Both the position numbers and the translations under genes were made by a program. A stretch of 64,000 nucleotides of DNA, taken from Pythium myriotylum. Taxonomy: Eukaryota > Oomycota > Peronosporomycetes > Pythiales > Pythiaceae. Shown one piece after another: positions 9,380-19,500 of the stretch (the stretch's first letter is position 1; every line of letters begins with the position of its first letter). The DNA lies in contig JALJCQ010000022.1 in the NCBI GenBank assembly GCA_023091665.1, positions 248,001 to 312,000 of the forward strand, read 5' to 3'. The notes beneath the pieces are model-generated. The model was not told where the DNA came from. It did no database searches and saw only the letters and a program-made list of their open reading frames with translations.

Positions 9380-11434
9380 ATGGCCGACAACGCCGAGGCG
9401 GTGGCTCAGTACGCTCGGCGCGTGCGCGTGGGAGAGGGATGGCGAGGCTGACGCGCGCGCTGCGGCCGCAGGTTCATGAGCATCACGGGCGCCAACGCCG
9501 AGACGGCGACGCAGTATCTCGAGGTGAGAAGGCCGAGGAAGAGCATTCCGTGGATACATGCGCGCATGCTGACGACGCGCTCGTGCTTCTTCTCGCCGGC
9601 GACGATGCCGTAGCTCACAAATGGATCACTCGCTGAAGCGGTACGTTTGGACCCTCCACGTGCGACTTGCCCATCGTTCAAGAACGCCAATGCTCATAAG
9701 AGGCTTTGGATGATCACCAGGTGAACCTTTTCATGGAGAGCGGCGGTGAGAGCGTGGGAGGCGGCGGAAACACGATGCCACCCGCTGCCCCGATGGCTGG
9801 AGGATATGATGAGTAAGTGTGAATTGTGGACGGAGCGTTTGCGGTGAGAACTGAAGTGCTCGTCGCGTTTGTTCTGTTGTTCTCTAGCGACGTGCGCGCG
9901 CCGGATCCGTCCAAGCGACAGCGTCTCTTCGGCGATTCTGCGCTCGATTGTAAGCGATCGCGCCCAACTTTTGTTCAGATCTGCGCGCGAGCCTAACCCG
10001 GCGCCTTTAGCTGTTCCTATGCGCCGTCTCCACGAGCAGTACCGCGATTTCGCCGCTGAGAGCATTGCTGCAATCAACGCGTCCTCTCGAAGCTCAGCCA
10101 TCAGTGCAGCGTTCAGTGAGTGGCTACAAAGTGCGATTGATGAGTGTCACGTGTCACGGTACTCATTCATGTTGTCAGCCGGCGGCGATTCAGATGAGTC
10201 GAACAGGACCCGAGACTTCAGCAGCCTCTTTGTGCCACCGGTCGACATCATGTTCAAGGGCACCTACTCCGAAGTGCGTACATTTTTTTTTTTACCAGAT
10301 GCTGTATAGCTAATTTGCGCCACTTTGTTGCACTAGGCTCGCGCGCTGGCGAAAAGCGAAGGAAAATGGCTGCTTGTCAATATTCAGGATGAGATTGTTT
10401 TCGCCAGCCACATGCTGAACCGCGACACGTGGTCAGATGATGTCGTGCAGAACGTCGTTGCGAGTGGCTATGTCTTTTGGCAGGTAAGGAAGAGCATTCA
10501 TAGGCGATGGTACGAGAATTTGGACTCATGCCTAGTGTACTCTAGCATTTCTGGGTCTCAGAACATGGGAAGAAATTTTGTTCGTTGTACCAAATCGACC
10601 GTGATCACCTTCCGATCATTGCTATCGTCAACCCAAAGACAGGAGAAATCGCTTCCAAGTGGACGGGGTTCGTGGAGCCGCAAACAATGACTGAGCGCTG
10701 TAAGAAATATCGACTCGTCACCTCCGTTGTTTGATTACTAACGTGCTATGCCAAGTGTCCGACTTTTCGTTTACTCATTCATATGAGGCCGAGGAAGCAT
10801 CGTCCTCTGGCGGAGGGGTGAGTGACCAAACGAGATTTAGAGCAGTTCGCCATAACTCTAAAGACTGCGACGATTTCATACAGCAACGGCACCGTGACAT
10901 CACAGAAGCTTCAGAAGATGACCAACTGGCGGCGGCAATCGCCGCCTCTCTTGAGGGTGCTGCAAGTGATCAAGGAAGCGATAACTACGATGATGCCGAA
11001 GAGAAAGCAGAGGAGCCGCCCGCACAACAAGTTCTTGATCCCATGCCGGAGGAACCTGCTGGTACGTTCAAGAAGACACGCTTATGCGGCGGGCTGAGTA
11101 GGTCTCACCACGTTACGTCGCAGATGGAACCCCAGACGTCACTCGGGTCCAAATCCGCGGCCCCGACGGATCTCGACTCGTTCGTCGCTTCCTAAAGACG
11201 GACAAGGCTTCGCTGATCTGGCTCTTCGTGAAGCACCAGGTGAGTTATGTATCACAACTGAACTGCATCAGTCCCGTTTCTGAGATTGTCTCGATTATGC
11301 AGATCCCTGAAGCACGGTCGCGAGGATTCGAGCTGCGAACAACGTTCCCTCCCAAAGCCGTCGCGGTCAGTGAAGACGCAACGATCGACGAGAGCAAGCT
11401 CGCCAACGCCTCGCTCATGCTCCAGTGGACGTGA
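9380..11434 (+). CDS. UBX-domain p97/CDC48 adaptor, UBXN7 type (UBA-UAS-UIM-UBX)
   Basis: 416 residues in 13 exons: 9380-9408, 9472-9523, 9614-9640, 9721-9812, 9888-9949, 10011-10115, 10179-10273, 10337-10483, 10546-10699, 10756-10817, 10884-11061, 11124-11239 and 11303-11434. All introns are GT-AG and the frame closes. Exons 1-4 build a UBA domain (AVAQFMSITGANAETATQYL ... AVNLFMESGG), including a 27-nt microexon. Then come DDVRAPDP and the UAS thioredoxin-like domain (FVPPVDIMFKGTY, KWLLVNIQDE, NRDTWSDDVV, VFWQ). A ubiquitin-interacting motif (DDQLAAAIAASLEG) and a C-terminal UBX domain (VTRVQIRGPDGSRLVRRF) follow. UBXN7 links CDC48/p97 to ubiquitylated substrates and cullin ligases. An upstream in-frame ATG at 9326 would add 18 residues. 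The 63-nt intron 10116-10178 has no stop and is a multiple of three. Confidence 0.88.
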
Positions 11435-11889
11435 TGGTCGTGCGTTGGAAGGACGACTGAATTCTCGACGCTCGTCGTTTTGGTTATCTGAAATTCGATA
11501 AGATCTTTTCCTGAATCTTCCCACTTCGATGTCACTATCTCAGGTGTAGTCACACTATCGCGGGATTGCGTGTTGAACTTCCGGCACGACATTCCATTCG
11601 CTGAAATCCTTTTGCTCGTCATTCTACCCAATCACTACTCTCCATCCTGCCTTCGCATAGGGCTAGGGCCGCTCGTCTGTCGACGAAGGCTGAAGGCACT
11701 CACTCTTCCATGGGAGCTGCTCACGGGCCGTCCATTCTTCAAGTTCCTTCGACCAGGTCCGTGCTCTCTTCCCCCATGCGGCTCGCCGTGCTGCGGTCGC
11801 TGCTGCTCGCGGCTCTCGTGCTCACGCTGCTCTGGATGCTCGCTCTCGATCTGCCAGCCGCCCCGCGTCCCCGTCTCTCCACCAGCAGC
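11435..11889 (+). promoter_or_regulatory. upstream region of the fumarylacetoacetase gene
   Basis: No independent gene is seen. From 11710 the reading frame of the next gene is already open and from 11776 it encodes a strongly hydrophobic run ([18 protein letters not shown]). This could be an alternative signal-anchor start or simply leader sequence. Confidence 0.3.
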
Positions 11890-13437
11890 ATGGCCCTCAG
11901 CAGCTTCGTGTCCGTGGCGCCCGAGAGCGACTTCCCGATCCAGAACCTCCCCTACGGCGTCTTCTCGACCAAGACCAACGACAAGACACGCGTCGGCGTC
12001 GCCATCGGCGACTTTGTACGTGGCTGTGAGAACCGACAGAGGGCCGTTTCGCATGTGAACTCACGGCGTTTGGTGGACAGGTGCTCGATCTTTCGGTGAT
12101 CGCTGGCGAGGGTCTCTTCGAGGGATTTGACGCCGCGTGCTTCGATGAAGTAAGTGTCACGCTGTGGAAAGTGGGTCGTTGGATGGGTTTGCTGACGAGT
12201 TGCTCGGTTGGGCAGCCCGCGCTGAACGCGTTCATGGCGCAGGGTGCCAAGGCCTGGGCCACGGCACGCGCCACGATCCAGAACCTTCTCTCGGCTGACG
12301 TCGCCACGCTGCGTGACAACGAAGAGCTCCGCAACAGAGCTCTAATCCCGATGGAGAATGTAAGCAGCTAGTGCAACAGGTGTGGAATGGTCGCTCAGGA
12401 CTGACAACGATGATGCAGGTGATTATGCACTTGCCAGCCAAGATCGGCGACTACACGGATTTCTATTCGTCGCGTGAGCACGCCACGAATGTCGGCATCA
12501 TTTTCCGTGGTGCTGACAACGCGCTGCAGCCCAACTGGCTGCACCTGCCAGTAGGCTACCACGGCCGCGCGTCGTCAGTCGTCGTCTCTGGCACGGATGT
12601 GCGTCGTCCTCGTGGTCAGATTCAGGCCGACAACACGGATCCGTCCAAGGGATCGATCTACAGCGCGTGCCGAGTCCTCGACTACGAGCTCGAACTCGCG
12701 TTCTTCGTTGGCCCGAGCAACAAACTTGGCGATCCCATCCCTATTGAGAAGGCCGAAGAGCACATCTTTGGCGTCGTGCTGATGAACGACTGGAGTGGTG
12801 CGTCGACGTATTCGTGTGACCTAATTGCGTTTGGCTATCGTCACTGACGGCTTCGGTTCTGACCACTGCAGCCCGTGATATTCAGAAGTGGGAGTACGTC
12901 CCTCTCGGTCCGTTCGGTGCCAAGAACTTTGCGACGACCATCTCGCCGTGGGTCGTGCCGCTTGCTGCGCTCGAGCCGTTCCGCTGCGAGCCTAGCTTCG
13001 GACCTGTGCAGCAGCCGACTCCGCTGCCGTACATCCAGGATCCGAACTACGCCAAGGGTACGTACGATATCCACTTGACTGTCGCGCTCAAGCCCGAGAA
13101 CGACTCGACTGCGTACACGATCACCAAGAGCAACTTCCGCAACATGTACTGGAACATGAAGCAGCAGCTTGCACACCACACTGTCACGGGTTGCAACATG
13201 CAACCGGGTGATTTGCTGGCCAGCGGTACCATTAGTGGTCAAGCCGAAGACAGCTTCGGATCGATGCTCGAGCTCAGCTGGCAGGGCAAGCGCGAAATCA
13301 AGCTCGGTGAGAGCGGCCAGGTGCGCAAGTTCATCCAGGACGGCGACTCGATCCAGGTGCGCGGCTTCTGCCAGGGTGATGGTTACAGAATAGGCTTTGG
13401 CAAGTGCGACGGCAAGGTTTTGCCCGCGCACCAGTGA
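11890..13437 (+). CDS. FAH: fumarylacetoacetase (tyrosine catabolism)
   Basis: Hydrolyses 4-fumarylacetoacetate to fumarate and acetoacetate, the last step of tyrosine breakdown. 427 residues in five exons: 11890-12015, 12081-12149, 12216-12359, 12419-12797 and 12872-13437; introns are 59-74 bp and all junctions keep frame. The N-terminal SH3-like domain starts [20 protein letters not shown], as in animal FAH. The catalytic domain has [18 protein letters not shown], the active-site [25 protein letters not shown] (metal-binding glutamates) and [19 protein letters not shown] (metal-binding aspartate), the last created by the exon 4/5 junction. Length matches the family (about 420). In-frame ATGs at 11776 and 11710 would add a hydrophobic N-terminal extension not seen in ordinary cytosolic FAH. 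Tail-to-tail with the BED-finger gene. Confidence 0.93.
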
Positions 13438-13552
13438 ACTGTAAGTCGAGAGTCTTCGCGCCTGTGACACGACGAACGTCTAGACATGCGCGTTTAAGTT
13501 CCGTACGACTTGGTTTGATGCAAAATATCCGTTAATGCAACGTGTGTTTATC

Positions 13553-16546
13553 CTAAACTGTCGTTGACTCAGTCACACCAAAAAGCTGCGCCAGCCTCAC
13601 CTTCTTGGCCCGATGCCCCTTAAGTGGAGTTGATGGGTAGGCGACTGCATCGTCTTCTGCTTGGGATGGCAGCGGCATGTCACCGTTACTCTCAACGTGA
13701 TTTTCACCAGCGTCAGCTTGATCGTCTCCCCCATCGCTGTCAAGCTTCTCCTCCCATTTCTGGAAGTCCACCATGCGAACCTCCACTGTCTTCTTCAGCT
13801 TGCGAAGCCACTTCGCGACGAAGTCGTCACCACTGGCCTGCGCCGCGTCGGCGACATCGGCGTCGTCGGTATGATTTCCTCGGTCTTCTCCATACTCGAT
13901 CGGCTCAATTCCCCACCTTTCTTCCAACAAAGCAAGTTTCTTTTGCTCTTCCTCAGAATATGTTTTCGCGGTGGAGGTTGCTTGCTTGCTCTTGAGCTTG
14001 GCCCCACCATCGACCGATACGCCATTGACAGAAAATGACTGTAACAGTTGCATCAACGCTGCCAACTCAGGGAAGTTGTCACGCAAGTAGCGGAAATAGT
14101 CGTCGACCATCGGAAACTCCGCGATAAATGACTCGGTGAACGTCGGCTGAGACACGTGCAAATACGATGTCACATCCCCACGCAACGAGAGAGGCTTGCG
14201 GTCGAAGAACTGGGAGAAATACGACACACTAAGATCGCTAAGCACGCTCAACTTGGTCAGGTCTGTCGGTGGAACGCCCCGGAGTCGCATGTGTGGGTGA
14301 AGTGCGTGCGCAAGGAGATACAGGGGCTGTTCGCAATCGCTCCACACAACCTCGAGAGCCTGCTGTACATCTCCAAACCCGTCGGCGGCAGTGTAGAGTG
14401 TGGCCAAATGCGTTAGCGAATCAGCTAACGTGATGCGTCCGCCAATTACAAGACTGCCATTGACGACGGCGAGGGCGCGGAACAGTGAGGCGACGCGGAA
14501 AAGGCTGGCACGATCGACTTTACTCTCGATGAATGCGTGGTGCTCACTCATACGATCACTCAGCAGCTCCTGCGCCACAGTAGCAAATGACATCCAGTCG
14601 TCTTCATCGCTGGTTGTGACTCCGTTGGACACTAATGCAGCGTCGATTTCAGGTGCTTGAATCAGAGCGACTGTTGCGTTGACTATTTCGATGACGAGTG
14701 GGTTTTGGAGAGTCTTGAGTAAACAAAATGCTACAATGTCCTCAAAGTTCCACACGAATGCCACTCCAGGCCACTGACCGCGAGCCAAGCCAATAGCACG
14801 ACTCATGATAGGGCTCGGTGGAAGCATGACGACGCCAGTTGGAATGTCTTGGTCGTCGCGCATACGACGAAGTTGGGTGCTAATATAGCGCCCTAGTTCG
14901 AGGCCATGAAAATACGAGAGAGAGCTTGACGTGCTCGTAATGCCTGTGATCAAGCTGTCCTCGTCCACGGGTTCTTTTTCCAAAACGACGTATTGCAGAG
15001 GAACGGCGACGCCGCCAGCATTGATCACGCTGTCAACACTGGGCAGCTCGCTGTCGTTCACTTTGGAAAGAGAGAGCTTCACAACGACTGGGAGGACGGT
15101 TTCTGACGGTACAACTGCGGCGTCTCCATCACCCACCACACTCGAAAGAGGTAATGAGGTAGTCTGCTTGAGCCGTTCAATCTCTGTCTGAAGCTCGGAG
15201 CGTACTAGCTCATCGAGAATGTGGCCACGCAGCTCGTCGCTCGAGGGAACAAGACTAGTATTGACGTGGGCGCCAACGGCAGCAAGTCGAAGCAACTTCT
15301 TCGCACTCAACGAATCGACCCACTCAAACGGCAGTCGGTGTTGCAACAGGAGCTCGATCATGATTTGGTGGAGTGAGGAGCTGCCCGTGTCCAGTTGCCC
15401 GGTCATCTTCAGGCGCTTGGCTGCATACTCTTCCCGACCGGCAGCAATACCACCGCCTGCAAGCACAGCCTTGTTGAAGAGAACAGCATCTTTGGGCACG
15501 TAGGGGCACTTTGCCAGGTGGGTCTGCATGTTAGACTTGCGCCCCATGACGATAGTTGGGGTCATGGAGCTCTTGAGGGCGTCGGGCGCGTTATCGAAAG
15601 CTTGCTGGCAGAAATTGCATCGTGCGAAGTAATAGGCGCTGTCTTTCTTGCGCTGAAGCCTTGTGAAGTACTGCCACTCGTCGAGGGCGAGTCGAGCGGA
15701 CGGTGGGGCACCGTCCATTGTGCCCGCGAGCTCAGCCGCGACGGCGCCACCGGGCTGCCCGAGCCCCGCAGCCTCGATTGATGCGGCCGAGGCCAGCGCG
15801 CTCGCGGGCACCATCTTGATCCCGTCAGGTGTGGGCATGGGGAGGAACGCGCCAGGGCCGGACGACCGCACCTGTGTGCGGCGCTCGAGCGACGGCAGAT
15901 CGCCCTTGAAGTACGGGCAGAGCGTGAGGTGTTTGCGCATCTTTTCGCGGCGACCGACCATCTTTTCGGGCACGAGCATGGGCTTTTTGTCCTCGGGGGC
16001 TTCGTCGTAGGCTTGCTGGCAGTGGCGGCAGACCGCGTAGAAGAAGTTGGACTTGCCGATGTAGCCTTCGTCCTGGAGGCGGATGAAGTGCTCCCACTCC
16101 TCCATCATGCAGTGCTTGCCGCGTCCGCCGCGCGGGCCGCTGGCCTCGACGTCTTCGCCGCGGCGCTTGCGCTTCTCGCCGCTCTGCGTCTTGATCGTGA
16201 CGGTGCCGACGAGCTGCGGCGCGTCCGCCTCGCTGCCGGCGGCCTCGGCGGCTGCCGCGGAGGCCGCGTCGACCGAGGCCGTGGCGGCCGCCGCTGCCGC
16301 CGCCGCCGCGAGCGCGCGCTGCTCCATCTTGTACTGCGTGGCGTAGAGCGGGCAGACCTTGAGGTGGGCCTTCATGGCCGAGCGGCGGCCCGTGAGCTTG
16401 GCCGGCGGGTTGAAGAGCTGCTTCTGCTCGAAGCCGCGCACGCAGTGGCGGCAGTGGACGTACCAGTAGGACGAGTTGGGCACGCGCCCTTCCTCGGGCA
16501 GGCGCTCGAAGTGGACCCACTCGTCCATCGTGCACCCGCGGCCCAT
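13553..16546 (-). CDS. triple BED-type zinc-finger protein, probable domesticated hAT transposase
   Basis: Intronless ORF of 997 residues. Three copies of the same finger are spaced through the N-terminal third, each opening with an acidic-Trp segment (DEWVHFERL, EEWEHFIRL, DEWQYFTRL) and carrying C-x2-C ... H-x3-C: C32/C35/H61/C65, C173/C176/H206/C210 and C310/C313/H343/C347. This is a BED-like DNA-binding finger. Alanine-rich and basic linkers separate them. The remaining 600 residues include a region (about 620-900) with the leucine-rich helices of the hAT dimerisation end, for example QPLYLLAHALHPHMRL and SVSYFSQFF, but no obvious intact catalytic triad. No terminal repeats or target duplications flank it and it sits among conserved genes, so a domesticated regulator is more likely than a live element. 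It could also be a plain BED-finger transcription factor. Confidence 0.6.
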   Translation of the reverse strand: MGRGCTMDEWVHFERLPEEGRVPNSSYWYVHCRHCVRGFEQKQLFNPPAKLTGRRSAMKAHLKVCPLYATQYKMEQRALAAAAAAAAATASVDAASAAAAEAAGSEADAPQLVGTVTIKTQSGEKRKRRGEDVEASGPRGGRGKHCMMEEWEHFIRLQDEGYIGKSNFFYAVCRHCQQAYDEAPEDKKPMLVPEKMVGRREKMRKHLTLCPYFKGDLPSLERRTQVRSSGPGAFLPMPTPDGIKMVPASALASAASIEAAGLGQPGGAVAAELAGTMDGAPPSARLALDEWQYFTRLQRKKDSAYYFARCNFCQQAFDNAPDALKSSMTPTIVMGRKSNMQTHLAKCPYVPKDAVLFNKAVLAGGGIAAGREEYAAKRLKMTGQLDTGSSSLHQIMIELLLQHRLPFEWVDSLSAKKLLRLAAVGAHVNTSLVPSSDELRGHILDELVRSELQTEIERLKQTTSLPLSSVVGDGDAAVVPSETVLPVVVKLSLSKVNDSELPSVDSVINAGGVAVPLQYVVLEKEPVDEDSLITGITSTSSSLSYFHGLELGRYISTQLRRMRDDQDIPTGVVMLPPSPIMSRAIGLARGQWPGVAFVWNFEDIVAFCLLKTLQNPLVIEIVNATVALIQAPEIDAALVSNGVTTSDEDDWMSFATVAQELLSDRMSEHHAFIESKVDRASLFRVASLFRALAVVNGSLVIGGRITLADSLTHLATLYTAADGFGDVQQALEVVWSDCEQPLYLLAHALHPHMRLRGVPPTDLTKLSVLSDLSVSYFSQFFDRKPLSLRGDVTSYLHVSQPTFTESFIAEFPMVDDYFRYLRDNFPELAALMQLLQSFSVNGVSVDGGAKLKSKQATSTAKTYSEEEQKKLALLEERWGIEPIEYGEDRGNHTDDADVADAAQASGDDFVAKWLRKLKKTVEVRMVDFQKWEEKLDSDGGDDQADAGENHVESNGDMPLPSQAEDDAVAYPSTPLKGHRAKKVRLAQLFGVTESTTV

Positions 16547-16853
16547 GGTCGTCAGCGCACTTCAAGAAGGTTCGTATCCCCACGTTAGAATAGCCGCGCG
16601 CTCGATGGGAAATGCACCCCGTTGGAACCGGTGGTTGTTAGGAAGGCGCGCGAAGAACCTCTGACATGCGATGGTTTGTAAGAAATGGGACGATTGGATT
16701 TGACAGATACAACGGTTTTTAATGGAAATTGGTACTCGGAAACAGCATGTTAGAGAAAACGAGGTGATGAGGTTATTTGCGGTTTGAATACTGGTACGAG
16801 GTACCGAGTCTATGGTACGGTTCCCGACGATGCCTGCGACGTGTGCGACAGCG
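16547..16853. other. intergenic spacer between two minus-strand genes
   Basis: This holds the promoter of the BED-finger gene and the 3' flank of IST1. No ORF with a recognisable motif, RNA gene or repeat is seen. Confidence 0.4.
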
Positions 16854-18149
16854 TCAGAAGGTGAATGACGTCGAGCCTTGGTCCTGGCGCTTGCGTAGCC
16901 GCTCGAAGCGTGCCGTGAGCTCGTCGAAATCGGGCACGCCTTCCGCCCCGCCGTTCGATTCTGCGCGCGCTGGAGCCGCAGGAGTCGGTTCTTGCGGTGG
17001 AGCTGGCGGCGTCTGATGAGGAGCTGTGTACGCGGGGGGCGGGGGCTGGGATGGGGGAACGTAAGGCTCGTACGAAGACGATGCAGTCGGTGCATACGCA
17101 GGGGGCGGAGTGAACGGTGACGGAGGGGGCGGAAGCGGCGGTCCAAAGAGCAGCTCGCTGGAATTGCTGCTTGACAAGCTGGGCATCCCAGATGGAATAT
17201 TTCCCGGTGGAGGTGCCTGCGAGACTCCATGAGATAAGAAACTGCCACCGAACAGGCAAGAGCGATCCACTTACAGCATAAAGTGCAGCAAAACCTGGTC
17301 CTGACACTGCTGCATTCCCAATAGATACGCCTGTTGGTGCTGGTATCGGCGCCAATGGATCGACAATCGCAGTCTCATCTGGTTCCCAGTCGACCTTGAA
17401 TTGCTTTGCAATTTCCTTCATGTAGTTCACAACCAAGTATGCACTCGGGGGCTTTGTTATGATAGGTCACAGTCAGCCCATATGATACACATGGATACGA
17501 GCTTCCTGACTCACCTGCACGCTGAGTTTTTGCATCACACGCTCGTTCACACAGCCATCCAGGTTTCGTGCCGCCGCGTACGTGAAATCTTGTCCGTACT
17601 TCTTCGTCAGTTGCTTTTTCACCTGAACTTGAATGTTAGATGCGGGTCCACAGTAGTTCGCAGATCGCGGATGATTACCTCTGCGAGTTCCGGGATCTCG
17701 GTTCTGTTCGCAGCCCAAATCAACGTGCACACAGCTTCCCGCATGTCGTACGGACATTCTCGCTCTGTCTTTACCAAGTTCTGATGTGCGCAACACGTTA
17801 GAATGGAGTAAGAGCCGAACACGTATCCGTGAAATCGTACCGCTCGCTCCGCGACGAGCTCACACAGCAGCTCGATGATTTCGTAGCCTTCGATGGTGAA
17901 GTCATCGCGAATGATACCTTCCACCTGCATCCCATCCCCATCAGGATTCGCTGAATATCACCAAGGACCGAGGCCGCGGACACGTACTCGAATGCGCGCC
18001 TTCTCTTCTTTGTTGTCGCGCAGCAGATCCGCGATCTCGCGCCGCGCCGCGATGGTTGTGTTCTTCTTCTTGTTCTTGATGATGCCAATGCGGTGCACGG
18101 CCATCTTGAGATTCGGCTTGAGCTTGTTCACATCGAAGCCGAACATCAT
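16854..18149 (-). CDS. IST1: IST1, ESCRT-III-associated regulator of multivesicular body sorting
   Basis: 331 residues in six exons (minus strand): 18149-17988, 17924-17841, 17780-17679, 17622-17515, 17451-17275 and 17216-16854; introns are 56-63 bp and every junction is frame-perfect. The N-terminal IST1 helical domain begins MFGFDVNKLKPNLKMAVHRI and contains AARREIADLLRDNKEEKARI, the family core. Correct splicing gives PELAEVKKQLTKKYGQDF and ERVMQKLSVQPPSAYLV, matching plant and animal spacing. The C-terminal part is proline-rich and ends DFDELTARFERLRKR, a MIT-interacting motif (MIM1 type) that would bind VPS4/LIP5. Role: regulates VPS4 and ESCRT-III on endosomes. Two ATGs are adjacent at the start (18149 and 18146). 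Confidence 0.92.
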
Positions 18150-18588
18150 GGTTCTGTGGTGCCTTGTTTCGTCTAGAGGCGCGTCGCGCGGCGCCACGGC
18201 GAGAGTGAGGAGGGGGCAGCCCAGTCGCTGGGGTGTGTGTGTGACCTCCCCAGGTTGTGTTCTCTTCGAAGGGATCAAGATGGCACGAAGGGCTGCGGAT
18301 CAGATTGGTTGAATATCGATCCTTCGAGGAGGTATTGGCCTAAATCAGGTTTCCGCTGAATGTTGGTGTGTGACAGCCATTTTCGGCTGGGTTGCTGGGA
18401 CGCCGTTGACATGGTAGACGAGTGGAGTCAATCTGTGTGAGTGGACAGAAAGAGGAGAGAGACGCAAGAGCGAACGCGTTCGTTGGGCGACTGCAAAATA
18501 AAAGGTGTCGATTCCGATCACAAGCAGCAGTCTCTCGCTCGAGTCGATCCTACGGTGTTTTCTTTTCTCTTTCGTTCATGCACGGGTC
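18150..18588 (-). promoter_or_regulatory. upstream region of IST1
   Basis: The space between the IST1 start and the stop of the next minus-strand gene. The IST1 frame stays open upstream to 18278 without clear coding character. A CT-rich stretch lies near 18530-18590. No other gene is supported. Confidence 0.3.
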
Positions 18589-19104
18589 TCATTCGCCCCA
18601 CGACGCCGGCTTCTTGCGACCGCTGAACGTTCGCCTGGACGTCGTGGAGAAGTTGCTGGACACGCTCACATCGGACACGCGCGACCCATCCATCAGTCCT
18701 TCACGTTGGGACTTTCGCAGCTTCCGGAAGAGGCCCTTGGACGCGCCGTTCTTGGCTGTCGGCTCTTCCGACTGTCCGCTCGAGCTGGTCTCGCTCAGTC
18801 GGTACGAGTTCTCGGACGCCGAGTGCTGGCTCCAGCGCTCCTCTCGTTCTTCTCGCTGGAGCACTTTCTCCGCGGGCTCAAAGAAGCGCACGTCCGCGTC
18901 GTCGTCGAGGTGCTTGTTGCTCGGCGTGCGCGACTTGCGCTTGGGCGGCGCGCCGGACCGCTTCTCCCATTTGCGGTAGTAGTACCAGCCCGTGAGCGAG
19001 ATGTAGGTGGTGGCGATGAGCACCTGCTTGCGTACGCGCGCGCTCACGACGATGACGACCAGGAACGCGGCGGCGAGCGCGAGCGTCCAGAGCGCGAGCG
19101 ACAT
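18589..19104 (-). CDS. small two-helix membrane protein with a phospho-rich tail
   Basis: Intronless ORF of 171 residues. It starts with a hydrophobic helix (LALWTLALAAAFLVVIVVSA), followed after a short basic loop by a second amphipathic or membrane segment (VLIATTYISLTGWYYY). The remaining ~120 residues are hydrophilic, rich in Ser, Arg, Lys and Glu with many potential phosphorylation sites and a basic C terminus. No family was recognised. It is divergent from the IFT54 gene. Confidence 0.6.
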   Translation of the reverse strand: MSLALWTLALAAAFLVVIVVSARVRKQVLIATTYISLTGWYYYRKWEKRSGAPPKRKSRTPSNKHLDDDADVRFFEPAEKVLQREEREERWSQHSASENSYRLSETSSSGQSEEPTAKNGASKGLFRKLRKSQREGLMDGSRVSDVSVSSNFSTTSRRTFSGRKKPASWGE

Positions 19105-19500
19105 GGTCGAGTCCGCGCGCGGGTGGCCAGTTCCGCGCAGTCCGGCGTTTCGGTCGAGCGAGGCGGTCGGTGGAAGCGGAGGCAGTTGTCGCAGAGAAGC
19201 AGCGACACTGAGGCGGCAGCAGCGAGCGGCGGGCGGTCGTGTGGTCGCCTTCTTTCCCGGTGAGCCTCTCGACCTGATGAGCTTCCAGATGCTTCCGGCT
19301 TCGAGCGGTTGCAGTTTTGATTACTTCTCGGTCACGCACACGGCTCTATTTTACGAAAGTAATACTGTTCGGGCGACGTCCTACGTTAGCCTGATTCAGA
19401 ACACCGTTTGGGGATGGGGGTGACCTAATTTCATGTCGTCCACACCACTTGACACCCCCGCACGTCCCCGCCAAGCGACGCCAGAGCCACTTCAACCACC
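19105..19500. promoter_or_regulatory. divergent promoter region, small membrane protein / IFT54
   Basis: Start codons on opposite strands face away from this 396-bp interval. It changes from GC-rich (19105-19290) to more AT-rich (19310-19440). No defined element is recognised. Confidence 0.3.

Noticed and set aside
17623..17678. Reading through the third IST1 intron
   Set aside because: It would insert extra residues into a helix of fixed length in the family; splicing gives exact family spacing.
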